Source: Naegleria lovaniensis
Lineage: Eukaryota; Heterolobosea; Eutetramitea; Acrasida; Naegleriidae
Length of the DNA stretch: 62,571 nucleotides
Direction of reading: 5' to 3'
Assembly (NCBI RefSeq): GCF_003324165.1
Contig: NW_025407892.1
Span: forward strand, 1-62,571
The notes under the pieces are model-generated. The model was not told the origin of the DNA. It did not search any database and saw nothing but the letters and a program-made list of their open reading frames with translations. Of the stretch, positions 29,869 to 39,700 are shown in pieces; the stretch's first letter is position 1, and every line of letters starts with the position of its first letter. The position numbers and the translations under genes were made by a program.

Positions 29869-30161
29869 TTTTTTTCTTGCATACTAACGACATGGTTTGC
29901 AGTCGCATTTGTTTGCAGAGAGCCAAAATGCGCTTCGCCCGAATTTTTTTGCTAAACCTTCCAAAAGAATTTTAGAACCCAAACTCGACCTGAGCCAAAG
30001 CGCTGGAACCAAATTGGAGAAAAACCAAGTTCACAAAACTGGGTGCAACAATCTCAGAGAGATTCGTGAAGTGGAAAACTACGACACCTATTACTATCAA
30101 TATCCGAGGGTCACGCATACTTTACCGCCATTCGAGTTGATGTTAATTAATCAATGCCGCT

Positions 30162-31402
30162 TTACAGTGAAATGGAAAGACCTCTATCCTCAAAGAAGTC
30201 TAAAATTGAGGCGACACTGGTGCAATTACTAAACTCAATAATATCATTGGATAGAAATTGGTGATGCGAGTACAGCATAAACATTACGTGGTGGTGAAGC
30301 AACTGGAAAGGAATACCTCCGACTTGAATTGAAATTTGAAGGTATCGCTCAATGCATTCGAAAGGAACTTGGTTGAATCCAGCAAAAAGTGCAGGATTGC
30401 TTAACAGACCTCGTGCGCTCATGATTCCATCACAGCCAGTATATGAAGCTAAATCATTTGCGTCTTTCAATGAAAAAACGTCTCCATTATGCATGACAGG
30501 GATCTGTAGCGCTTGTTTCACAATTTTTGGACCATCTGGATTGACCTTTGTGTTTTTTGTTCGTTGTTTGTGAGTTCGACCGTGAACAGTGACCCAACTA
30601 GCACCAGCTTTTTCAATTTGTCTTGCTAAATCAATAGTTTTTCTAAACTCTAAGGAATCATCGTCTGGATGAATTCGAATTTTCACACCAATTGGTCGAA
30701 AAGTTCCAGATATAAACTTGTTGTTCGCTTCATGGACCATGTCAAAAATCTTTTGTGGTTGTGTCACTAAGGCTGCACCTAAATTTTCTTTCATGACATA
30801 GGGTTGAGGACAGCCACAGTTGATATCAATTCCATCACAAAAAGGTGCAATATATTGACAAGCCAAACTAAAATCTGTTGGATTATTGGCTGTAGTGGTG
30901 AAAGAGCGAGATATAATATTAAATGATGGTAATTTACACATTCAATAGTTAACAATAATTTGAAAATAATATTTCATCAATGTCAAATAAATTGATGAAA
31001 AAGTTTGTCAAATTTAAAACAACAACAAATCATACCTGCAAATTGTACCACGAGAGGTTTATCGTGAACGTGTGTTGCAAAATCTGAGTCTCTGGCCTTT
31101 TGTGATTTACTGAAACTATCGGCCATCATCATTGGTGTATACACGACGTCACAATTATACTCCAAACACAATAATCGAAACGCTAATTTTGAATAGCGAA
31201 CCATCGGAGCTTGTACTTTCAAATAAGTATTATTTTGTTTGGCATCTCGAAACATTTGCATAATATCTTGATGAGGTTTCATTTCATCTATCGGAATATA
31301 TTCATCTGAAGAGTGATTATTTGTGTTTAGAAGAGCATAATTCTCAGCCAAATTGAACCTCTTTTGTGGGGTTCTGGTGTGTTGTTCTGTGAGGGGAAGC
31401 AT
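30162..31402 (-). CDS. dus4: tRNA-dihydrouridine synthase 4 (Dus4/DUS4L type)
   Basis: Exons 31402-31036 and 30889-30162 flank a 146-bp intron (GCAG|GTATGA ... TACAG|CC, phase 1), giving 364 residues. The enzyme reduces uridine to dihydrouridine in the tRNA D-loop with FMN and NAD(P)H; eukaryotic Dus4 modifies U20a/b. Visible landmarks: VQAPMVRYSKLAFRLLC at the FMN barrel start; GIDINCGCPQPYVMKENLGA, with the catalytic-loop Cys; GVKIRIHPDDD; WVTVHGRTHKQR; PVMHNGDVFSLKDA; and GIMSARGLLSNPALFAGF. The order and spacing match Dus4 rather than Dus1-3. The splice restores VVQFAANNPTDF, the usual 'QFaanDp..f' phrase. It is divergent from the small gene at 31430 with only 27 bp between start codons, implying a shared promoter. 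Confidence 0.92.
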
Positions 31403-31429
31403 TTTTAATTAAAAATTTATTTCATCATC

Positions 31430-31912
31430 ATGACTTCACATCATCCGAAACGAGTGTTGGAAGGCTTGAGCCAAAATCTAGACATGTTTGAGAAAATGTT
31501 TGAAAAGTATTTTGATAAAGTGTAGGTTGAATTGGATGAATCAGAAATGAAATATAATCATCATCATTTGATGTATTCAATATTATTTCAAAATTCAAAT
31601 TTCCATCATCACTATAATTGACTACTTCTTATACTCACCACCAGAGAAAACTCTCTAGATGAACCCTTCTCAAAAGAGGAAGCCCTCTCCGAATTATCCA
31701 AAATACAAAAACATTTCTACACTTTGACCTCTGTCTTTGATAAATTCGATTTGAATGCCATGTTTGGATCTCTTCAAGAATGTACACCAGAAGCAGCCAC
31801 CAAACGAGAAAAGGACATTGAGGAAAAGAAACAACTCCTAAAGACAATTGCCAACAACACAGCAACCGTTCAAGGATTAATTTCAAAATTTGATTTGGTG
31901 ATGAAGGAGTGA
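31430..31912 (+). CDS. Small coiled-coil protein, 119 aa
   Basis: Exon 1 is 31430-31521 and exon 2 is 31645-31912, split by a 123-bp intron (AAAGT|GTAGGT ... CCACCAG|A, phase 2). They sum to 360 nt. The spliced product is entirely helical: MFEKMFEKYFDKV, then EALSELSKIQKHFYTLTSVF, then KREKDIEEKKQLLKTIANN. It looks like a small subunit of a coiled-coil complex, for example a kinetochore, BLOC or Mediator-type component, but I cannot assign it. The start is 27 bp from the divergent Dus4 start. The transposon at 32029 inserted 117 bp beyond its stop. Confidence 0.65.
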
Positions 31913-32020
31913 ATCTTTTCAATCTTCCAAATGACACTCTCAACTTTTGCACCTGTAAAACCTCTGAAGCTAGCTATCAAAGAATTGAAATCCGAACAAA
32001 AGCCTTTCTGGAGGCCCCTA

Positions 32021-32028
32021 GAGAATAT
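32021..32028. repeat. Target-site duplication, left (GAGAATAT)
   Basis: The eight bases GAGAATAT directly abut the left transposon tip and are repeated exactly at 35440-35447. Confidence 0.9.
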
Positions 32029-32191
32029 CAGGGAGGGTGAGCCAAAGCGTAGGCAACCAGCCTATACCCAACCATTCTTGGCGACGTTGACGAACTCAAG
32101 TGTCATCACGAAAATAAACATCTCCAACCAAAAAAAATGCCTACAGCAAACAAAACGTTCTGGCAGAAGCTGAGTGATCAACACAACCACA
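32029..32191. repeat. Left terminal inverted repeat
   Basis: It starts CAGGGAGGGTGAGCCAAAGC and is nearly identical to the reverse complement of 35266-35439. The main difference is an ~11-bp deletion just inside the tip (after GAGCCA). It contains the motif ACTCAAGTGTCA at 32094-32105. Confidence 0.92.
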
Positions 32192-32238
32192 TCAGCAAGT
32201 TTCTTCACTTCAACAAAACAACACGCAAACCAGAGTAG
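32137..32238 (+). CDS. 33-codon mini-ORF created by the left TIR
   Basis: Because the transposase start codon lies inside the right repeat, the left repeat carries a mirror copy of the first 18 codons (MPTANKTFWQKLSDQHNH). This frame runs inward, diverges after the repeat ends, and stops at TAG 32236-32238. It converges on the transposase gene. Expression is unproven; it is probably a by-product of the repeat. Confidence 0.35.
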   Translation: MPTANKTFWQKLSDQHNHISKFLHFNKTTRKPE

Positions 32239-32287
32239 GAAACAGAGAAAACAATTCATCGAACTGAACAAACCATCAGTGGAATTC

Positions 32288-35200
32288 CTAGTCGTCTATT
32301 GTTGTACATTCTGCTTTTCCGATGGCCTTCACAATTTCTTGATCGTTCCCAAACTTCGACAACAGCAAATCATACAACATAAGCACATCCACAACGGCAT
32401 TATGTGCTATTCCGGGAAGAGAGTCACATACTTTTTCTCTAAAGTGGTTTTCTAATCCCTTTTTTCCAAGCAAGTTTTTTTGCATAGTAGAACAATAGTA
32501 AATTGTTGATCGGAGTTTAAGTGGTGCAATTGCAGCACTAAAGAAAGCCTTGTCCAAACCAGTTGAATGAACCAACAACATCACATCAGCAGTGTCATTC
32601 CTAGTCAAATAATTACAAATTTTAGGAATCATGTTTTGCAATGTTTCACTTTCATCCAAAATCTGAAATTTAGTTTCGTGCATTTGTAATGCAATAGAAC
32701 TCCACACACCACTAGGGGATACAAATATGGAATGTAATTCATTACTAAATAATGATAACATTGCAAATTGAATTATGGAGTTGCATTTTGGAGAAAATCC
32801 TGTTGTTTCTAAATCTAGCACAAAGAAGTTCAATGGTCGTCTTGTCTCTTGATTGATACAGTGAGGCGTGGGAATTGATTTAAGAGGTGCAAAATTATAT
32901 TGAATAGTCAACCTGTTTTTGAATTTTGAAATCAGGTAAGGTGGTTTGTGTTGTACAATAATATTCTCATTGTTTTTGCAACTTTGTTTCCTAAAAGCAA
33001 CATCTTTTTCTAATTGAGCAGAAAATTGCAAACATTCTAATTGAGCAACTGTTGCTTCTGCTTCTTCGTCTGAAAATTGATGTTTAGCTTTCAAATGATT
33101 TGTAAAAGACCCTTTGATAATATATGGTTTTTGTTTTTTACATCCAGAAACAGGGCAGCATAAATATATACATTTAGGAGCACACACTTCAGCCCTCAAC
33201 GTAGTTTTTCTTGAGTAAGTGGCTACGTTTTGATTAATAATTTGTAATTCTTTGCAAGTTTTTTTCTTGACATTTCTATCAAGTACAATTCGACCAGGAA
33301 GAGTTGGTAAAATCTTGATAACCAATTTCATACCAAAATAATGATCAGTTAATGGAATATCTGGGAGTGAGAACCCACGAACATCGTCAGTGGAATGTAA
33401 TATTAAAAATATATAGAATGAAAATAGTGCGCTTTGGCAAAATTGTTTGGTTGTTGGCTTGGGAAACATTCCTCGAATTATTGAAAAGAGTAGCTCTTCA
33501 TAATTTGTTGTAATGCAACTGGGTTTGAAATTTGGAAACCGAGACGCTAATGCAAGAAATCCTTCAAGTGTGTGAACACATATTTTCTTCGTTTTTTTGG
33601 GATAATTGGGTAATTTTTCGAAAATTGTTTTGCTTTCACTCAAAATATCAATTATATCCGGACTGTTATCATTAATGCAGTCATAAATATCACGAATTAA
33701 TTCAAGGTAACCAGCAACACTATTTGCCTCTATAGTGCCAATTTTACGTAATTCTTGCAATACAGGTCGTTCTGTTAAATTTAGACATGATTTCAAATTC
33801 ATAATATCCGTAGGATCAACTTCTTCTCTGTCGAGTAATCGATACAATGTCCTATGTTGTATCATGTAATAAATTATGGTCTGCATTGAGATTTTCTCGT
33901 GCAATATTGTTCCATTAAATAATACATTTCGTTGATTTTTGAAATTGTGAACGTAATCATTGACGAAAATGAAGTCTTTGTGTTTTTTTCTAACAATTGT
34001 TTGCACAGCATGTGCATCAATTTCTGCATCAGAACATCCACACACAATTGTTACAGATTCTTGGAGCAACTCTTTGAAATAAAGTATTTTGCTAGTGACA
34101 AATTCAAGTACGTCTGTTTCAGAACTAACTCCAAACCAACCCAGCGGTAAATGCCATGAATTATCGATGGCATTAATAGAAAATAAAATCATTTGGTCTA
34201 TTAGATGTTTAACACCAAATTGTTTCACGTCTTCAACAGTGTAACAATATTTTTCACTTCCAACAATTTGATCTCCCAAAACATCAAAATGTTTAAACAC
34301 TTTCATTCCATCAAACGAGATACATGTATCTTTACAAGAGTCAGGCAGTAACATGTTCTTTAGGGTAAGTGTGATGTCGGGAATCATACCATAACAACCA
34401 GCAGGTGTCCATTGTTTAACAGTATTCCAACTTGGTATAATTAGATTATATTTTAAATGATTAAAATTATTCCGTTCAATATTTTGATTGCGCTCTCCTC
34501 CCATTCTGATGAAAAATTGTTTTCCACAATAATATTTCATCACAACCCAATATCTTCTTTCAACCTCTGAATATTTGTGATGAAATGGATTCTTTGCATA
34601 ATTTTGCAACTGATTGAATATAAAGGATCCAAAAAATGTCTCTAAGAATGGAGTAAAGCTTGACCTTGGAACCTTCAAAGCTTGTGTATCACGGTGTTCA
34701 TTGTTCGTAATTTGTTTGTTGTTGTATTGTGTCGACAATGCTTCATTGTATGAAGTTTGAGCTTTTCTAAACACTGTTAAAAGTTTGTGTTCATCTTGGC
34801 TGACTGGTATAAATGGCACAAGTTTACACAATAACTCATACATCAATAATGGAAATGATATTAATTGCTTGGGTTGTGGTAAAATTCCTTTCAATAGCAT
34901 TTCAAATATATCATGCCTATTTTCCATGATTGAAACTAGGTGTTTTTCCAATTCACTACATTGACGACACTGATTTTGAAAAATACTACAATATTTTGAA
35001 CAACATGCTGATTCTAAGGTGAGTTCGTCTCGAATAACGCCAATTATGTCATAATCGCAATTATAAATTTGTTTTCCTGTTAATAATTTAGAATAATTGT
35101 TCCGATTTATACCTCTGCAAACGTATTTCAGTTCGGAATAGCACTCTTCATAACTAACATTAGTAGCTGGTGTAATATTTTCAACCATGAACGGTTGATC

Positions 35201-35320
35201 TTCAAAATAAACTCTTTTCTTTACTGACGGCATTATTGAAGCAGTTGAACGAATATCGGGAGCATTGTGGTTGTGTTGATCACTCAGCTTCTGCCAGAAC
35301 GTTTTGTTTGCTGTAGGCAT
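32288..35320 (-). CDS. P-element-like transposase fused to a DEDDh exonuclease
   Basis: 1010 residues from ATG 35320, which lies inside the right TIR. Order: a Cys-rich patch (~100-118, CCSKYC and CRQC); then an RNase H-like transposase core. The core has CISFDGMKVFKHF with IVGSE (~330-350), resembling the 'iSfDEM.i' first catalytic Asp block of P/THAP9 transposases, and VNDYVHNFKNQRNVLF (~450-466), resembling 'DppHliKniRN'. A C2H2-type finger CPVSGC...FTNHLKAKH (~720-746) follows. A C-terminal DnaQ-like 3'-5' exonuclease (~830-990) has all motifs: ExoI VLDLETTG, ExoII STGLDKAFF, ExoIII AHNAVVD (H-x4-D). All four acidic residues plus the His are present, so nuclease activity is plausible. The transposase call is by pattern; the exonuclease call is firm. 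I know of no standard P-type element with this fusion. Confidence 0.8.
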   Translation of the reverse strand: MPTANKTFWQKLSDQHNHNAPDIRSTASIMPSVKKRVYFEDQPFMVENITPATNVSYEECYSELKYVCRGINRNNYSKLLTGKQIYNCDYDIIGVIRDELTLESACCSKYCSIFQNQCRQCSELEKHLVSIMENRHDIFEMLLKGILPQPKQLISFPLLMYELLCKLVPFIPVSQDEHKLLTVFRKAQTSYNEALSTQYNNKQITNNEHRDTQALKVPRSSFTPFLETFFGSFIFNQLQNYAKNPFHHKYSEVERRYWVVMKYYCGKQFFIRMGGERNQNIERNNFNHLKYNLIIPSWNTVKQWTPAGCYGMIPDITLTLKNMLLPDSCKDTCISFDGMKVFKHFDVLGDQIVGSEKYCYTVEDVKQFGVKHLIDQMILFSINAIDNSWHLPLGWFGVSSETDVLEFVTSKILYFKELLQESVTIVCGCSDAEIDAHAVQTIVRKKHKDFIFVNDYVHNFKNQRNVLFNGTILHEKISMQTIIYYMIQHRTLYRLLDREEVDPTDIMNLKSCLNLTERPVLQELRKIGTIEANSVAGYLELIRDIYDCINDNSPDIIDILSESKTIFEKLPNYPKKTKKICVHTLEGFLALASRFPNFKPSCITTNYEELLFSIIRGMFPKPTTKQFCQSALFSFYIFLILHSTDDVRGFSLPDIPLTDHYFGMKLVIKILPTLPGRIVLDRNVKKKTCKELQIINQNVATYSRKTTLRAEVCAPKCIYLCCPVSGCKKQKPYIIKGSFTNHLKAKHQFSDEEAEATVAQLECLQFSAQLEKDVAFRKQSCKNNENIIVQHKPPYLISKFKNRLTIQYNFAPLKSIPTPHCINQETRRPLNFFVLDLETTGFSPKCNSIIQFAMLSLFSNELHSIFVSPSGVWSSIALQMHETKFQILDESETLQNMIPKICNYLTRNDTADVMLLVHSTGLDKAFFSAAIAPLKLRSTIYYCSTMQKNLLGKKGLENHFREKVCDSLPGIAHNAVVDVLMLYDLLLSKFGNDQEIVKAIGKAECTTIDD

Positions 35321-35439
35321 TTTTTTTGGTTGGAGATGTTTATTTTCGTGATGACACTTGAGTTCGTCAACGTCGCCAAGAATGGTTGGGTATAGGCTGG
35401 TTGCCTACGAAGCTTTTTCTATCTGGCTCACCCTCCCTG
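35266..35439. repeat. Right terminal inverted repeat
   Basis: Reverse complement of the left repeat, with 11 extra bases near the tip (GATAGAAAAAGCTTC where the left has AAGC). It contains the transposase ATG (35320-35318) and the inverted motif TGACACTTGAGT at 35352-35363. Confidence 0.92.
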
Positions 35440-35447
35440 GAGAATAT
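35440..35447. repeat. Target-site duplication, right (GAGAATAT)
   Basis: Exact copy of 32021-32028. Removing the element and one copy gives a continuous AT-rich upstream region for the next gene. Confidence 0.9.
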
Positions 35448-35494
35448 GAGACTTGCAAGAACACGCACGATCCATAGAGAACCATCAAATAAAA

Positions 35495-36421
35495 ATGGCC
35501 CAAACATCAAAGTGTCTTTTTGTGTTTCTGGAAGGAGTGCTGATGAATAATCATAATTCATCGTCTTCAGAAAGTTTCTTGCTGGAACAATCCAAACATG
35601 AGGAAATGGATCGTATTTGTAGATTGGGTGGCACAACACTCATTCATACTCGGAAATTAACCCATTCCGATTTCAACAATAGTTTGATGAATACAGACAC
35701 AGCTTACATGATGCAATTGTTTGATTATTATGATCCTATACAGCCCGAAGATGATGAGGAAGAGGAGTCTTGGAAAAAACACAACGAACTCCGATTAGAA
35801 AAACAAAGTTTATTTTGTAAATACAAGAAATTGAAAGTTCAAACATGGACCACCAACGCAAGTGTTTTACAAATTTTTTGTAACAGAAAGGACAAGGTGA
35901 AATTAGTTAGCGATCTATTCAGCAGCGATCAAGAGGACGCATTAGTGGAGAATGCTGCTTCAGCCATGTTAGAAAATGACATTTTGTTATTGCATGATAA
36001 TGTATCGAAATTGGAAACATCTCAAAAAGTGCTAAGAATCGAACATGCGGATCAATTGATCAAGAAAATTACAGAAAAATTTTCACAGATGCAACAAACA
36101 ACACCTGCCTTGAAGGTCTATCATGTGCTACTTTTTAGCTGCCCATTTAATGAGACCATGACCTCGCAGCATACAAAATCTCTTTTCAAACCATTACAAA
36201 GTTATCAACAAAAGAATGGACAAAATATTTCACACCTCGTTTTTGATGAGCCATCGATGATTTGCGTCCAATATTGTGAAGAAGAAACCAGAAGAGACAA
36301 CAATGAACATCTCACAGAAAAATCATGCTTGGAAAATGCTGGAAATTCATCCATACTTGTTGATTTTATACTAGCTGAAGTAGCTTATAAGTTACGAAAG
36401 AGTCCAAAATATGGAGCATAA
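35495..36421 (+). CDS. Hypothetical protein, 308 aa, just downstream of the transposon
   Basis: Single-exon ORF from ATG 35495. It starts MAQTSKCLFVFLEGVL, has an acidic stretch QPEDDEEEESWKK (~85-97) and a helical middle (VLRIEHADQLIKKITEKF), and ends KLRKSPKYGA. A TGA lies just upstream in frame, so the start is well bounded. There is no membrane segment and I do not recognise a family. The transposon sits 55 bp before the start codon and must occupy or replace the gene's promoter or leader. Expression may therefore now depend on the element's terminal repeat. Confidence 0.65.
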   Translation: MAQTSKCLFVFLEGVLMNNHNSSSSESFLLEQSKHEEMDRICRLGGTTLIHTRKLTHSDFNNSLMNTDTAYMMQLFDYYDPIQPEDDEEEESWKKHNELRLEKQSLFCKYKKLKVQTWTTNASVLQIFCNRKDKVKLVSDLFSSDQEDALVENAASAMLENDILLLHDNVSKLETSQKVLRIEHADQLIKKITEKFSQMQQTTPALKVYHVLLFSCPFNETMTSQHTKSLFKPLQSYQQKNGQNISHLVFDEPSMICVQYCEEETRRDNNEHLTEKSCLENAGNSSILVDFILAEVAYKLRKSPKYGA

Positions 36422-36769
36422 ATATTTACAGTGTTAACACAACATGTTTTGAAAAGAACAATTCGATATTCTTGAATTTCAGCATAATGAGCAGTTTCTT
36501 ATCGGGAAAGAGTGCACGACTGCGTGAGATTTGAGACACATTATTCATCTCATGAATGAGAAGGCACAGCTTACATTCTGATGACGAAAGATTTGCTCAC
36601 AATACTCAGTAATTGAAGACCGTTCAACATTCACCAGCTGGGGTATACAATGAATTTGGTCCAGGATTAGATGGTTCTTTAATCATAGAACAAAGTCTTC
36701 CGCAACATCAAAAAAGCCACCGTTCGCCAAATTTGCGCTTTACACTGTCAGCCGTCATTCTCAAAAAAA
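36422..36769. other. Intergenic region, nothing identified
   Basis: About 350 bp between two plus-strand genes, with an A-rich run directly before the next ATG. No RNA gene or repeat was recognised. Confidence 0.4.
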
Positions 36770-39700
36770 ATGTCATCACAGGTCATTCCACCAGCTCAAA
36801 AGGAAGAGAGTCCCATGCGTGTGGGTGTTAGGTTTCGACCCTTCCTCAAGTCAGAAGTCGAAAGCTGTGGCAGTGAAAAACCAAAGTGTTGTGCAGCTTT
36901 TCACAAAGTATGTGACTCGTGTTACATTTTTCAACAATATCTCACATCATTTTCAATAGAACGGAAAAAACATTTTGATCAAAGTAAGTTGTTATTTTCC
37001 TTCGATTTTGTTTGGAATCACCATTCTCATCATGGTCGTCATCATCGTCAACATTCGACTGGATTCAATTACAATATTGTTTTGATTTTCATTAAAAATC
37101 TTTGACATCAACCATTTTTGGCAATTGACTCAACACCATCATCAACACGACCGTAATCATCTCTGCACCATCGACACAACCCCATCAACATGCCCGCTCT
37201 TCTCTCCTTTATACCCATTTCTCAAATACATTAGCACGGAGTTTCCAATAGTGTCGAATTCACATTTGAAAGAATTTTAAAAACGACCAACACTCAGGAA
37301 GATGTCTTTGCAACGTGTGGCCATGAAATGATGCAACGAGTGTTGAAGGGTCAACATTGTACCTTGTTTTCGTTTGGTGCTTATCAAACAGGTAAAACTT
37401 TCACACTTTTCGGAAATACAACCAAAGCTTCGAATTGGGCCTCCGAGAGTGAGCCTCAAAAGTTTGATGGAATTGTTCCTCGATTTATTCGATCAATTTT
37501 TAATTATATTATGAATGAGTCGCCTGAGAATATTGAATTTTCAGTGTCGTTGAATGCTTTTGAAATTTGTGGAATGGAAAATGGAATGGATGCTTTGATG
37601 AATGATTTGTTGAAAAATTCAAATGTTGAAAGCAAGTTGGACGTGTTGGTGGAGGAGGAAACCAATGTTGTGGAAATTGTTGGACTGACGGAAGTGTTTG
37701 TGACAAGTGACGTTGAATTGTTTGAATCCGTGGCAGGTGCTTTGGCGAAACGATCCAAAAGTAAGTGACTTGTAAATTTATTCAAATTTAACACATGGTC
37801 CTTGTCTTCAATATATTTCACGTTGATTATTGAATTGGATAAATACACCTTCTAATCGTTCACACACTTCACACAGAACATAGTTCGGCCTTCTTTGAAA
37901 TTAAATTTGTACAACACGACACTCAAACTAATTTAACCAAAGAAAGTCGATTTACTGTCATTGATTTAGATGCAGAAAGACCTTCCGATCCACATCGTAC
38001 CATTCGTCAAAACGGTTGTAAAGTATTCCAAGATGTTGCTGAAGCTCTCTATTCCGAATCGGATGAATACGATTACTTCTCAACTACTCTCAAATGTTTA
38101 CTCTTTTCCAGAGTTTTTGTGAACACGGCGAGTTTTGCATTTGTGACCTTGTCACCCATGACCAATGTTGTGGAAGAACAAACTATTCCATTCTTGCAAT
38201 TGGCTTCCAAGATTAATGAACTTTCGAGTGATGTCACTGTGAATTATATTCAGGAACAAGAATTGTTGACGGAAGAGGAAATTTCACAACAAGAACTGGT
38301 ACCACAACAACAAGCTCAACAAACCATTTCACAACCAGAAATTCAAGAAATTCCAAAAACTCAGCCAGTCATTGAAGAACAACCACTATCATCCTCAACA
38401 ATTCAAGAAAAACCTCAAACAGTGGTGGTAGAAGATGAAAAAATTCCTTCTGTTCAAGAAACGGCTCCAAAAGAAGAGTCTCATCCTCAACCATCCACTC
38501 TGAAAGAAGCAACACCCAAAGAATTGAACCAATCATTAGAAACTTCAAATACTGGTACAATCAAGGCATCTTCTCAAACTAGTAGTGAGAAGATTAAAGA
38601 AATTCCTCAACCACAAGTTGTCATCACTCCTTCCGTGAGCGTTGTGGATGTGAAAACGTCTGACGATTATCAAAAATTAATGAATGAGGAATTACTCTTG
38701 GTTCCTTCATTAGAAAGTAAAATTTCATCTCTGAAAGAACAGTTAGAACATGAAGAAGAGAAAACGGCACAACTCGAAAGAAAGATTCTCAAACACGAGA
38801 CACAATCCAAGGAAACCAAAAAGCAATTGAAAGAAAGTCAATCATTGTTAGAGCAAGCTCAAAAAGAAAGAGATCGATTTGAAAAACAATTTAAGGAATC
38901 TCAAGAAGAATTGCAACAGTTGAAGGAGAAGTTGATCAATGAAGAATCGAACAGGGATGAACTTGCTGAAAAATTAGCAGAATTTGAAAAGAATAATCAA
39001 CTTGGCAAAAACATTGAAGAAGATTACAAGTCACAAATTCAAAAACTTCAAAAGGAAGTTCAAGAATTGAAAGAAAGTTCTAAAAAAGCCAAACCATCGG
39101 TATCCACTCCTCTCGATAAAAAATCAGAAGAAATCGAACAGGAAACTATTTCACACTTGAAAGCTCAATTCGAAGAATTGAAATCCATCAATGCAGAACT
39201 CTCTTCCAAATTAGATCAAGTTGAAAAGAAGAACATTGAACTCGAAGAAGAATTAGTCGAAGCAGAGAAAAAAGCTCTCGAAGCGGACGATCCTTCTCAT
39301 CAACTCATTGAAAAGTTAAAATCCAAAAACAAGCTCTTATTGGAACAACTCAATGCTGCTAAAAGAGAAAATTTGAAAGCACGTGAAAAGACCTCTGAAA
39401 CTTCAATGAAAACACTCGAAGTGAAAATTTCAGAATTTCAACAATTGGTGTCACAATTTAGTAGTGGCTCACCTTCCATAGAACAAACAGTCATCAAATC
39501 AACCACTGCTACAGATTCACAACAAGCTTCATCCAATGCAGAAGAAGATGATCTTTCATTGAATCCACAAGAAAAGTTGAACATGCAAAAATTGAAAGAA
39601 AAAGTTACTGACCTCACCAACAAACTCAGTGCAGCTCGAAAGAAGTCAACAGAAATGGAAATTGCAAGAATGAAATGGCAAGAAGGTGAAAAAACATTTA

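Larger units (their letters stand above)
32029..35439 (-). mobile_element. P-superfamily-like DNA transposon with long TIRs
   Basis: A 3411-bp element with tips CAGGGAGGGTGAGCC in inverted orientation, long terminal inverted repeats (163 and 174 bp) and a perfect 8-bp target-site duplication. It contains one long intact ORF on the minus strand. Eight-bp duplications are typical of both the P and hAT superfamilies; the encoded protein points to P. The near identity of the two repeats outside one 11-bp tip indel, and the intact ORF, suggest recent insertion. It lies 55 bp upstream of the ATG of the gene at 35495. Confidence 0.93.

Noticed and set aside
29897-30232. 111-codon plus-strand open frame
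   Set aside because: No early ATG, overlaps the 3' end of Dus4, and lacks domain resemblance.
31931-32028. Possible host ORF split by the transposon (ATG 31931)
   Set aside because: With the element removed it runs only to ~66 codons, in a different frame from the gene at 35495, so it is not an interrupted gene I can support.
32029-35439. hAT-superfamily assignment from the CAGGG tip and 8-bp duplication
   Set aside because: No BED finger or hATC dimerisation block is seen; the FDGMK and DYVHNFKNQRN blocks fit P-type transposases better. A decisive test is an HMM search against both families.
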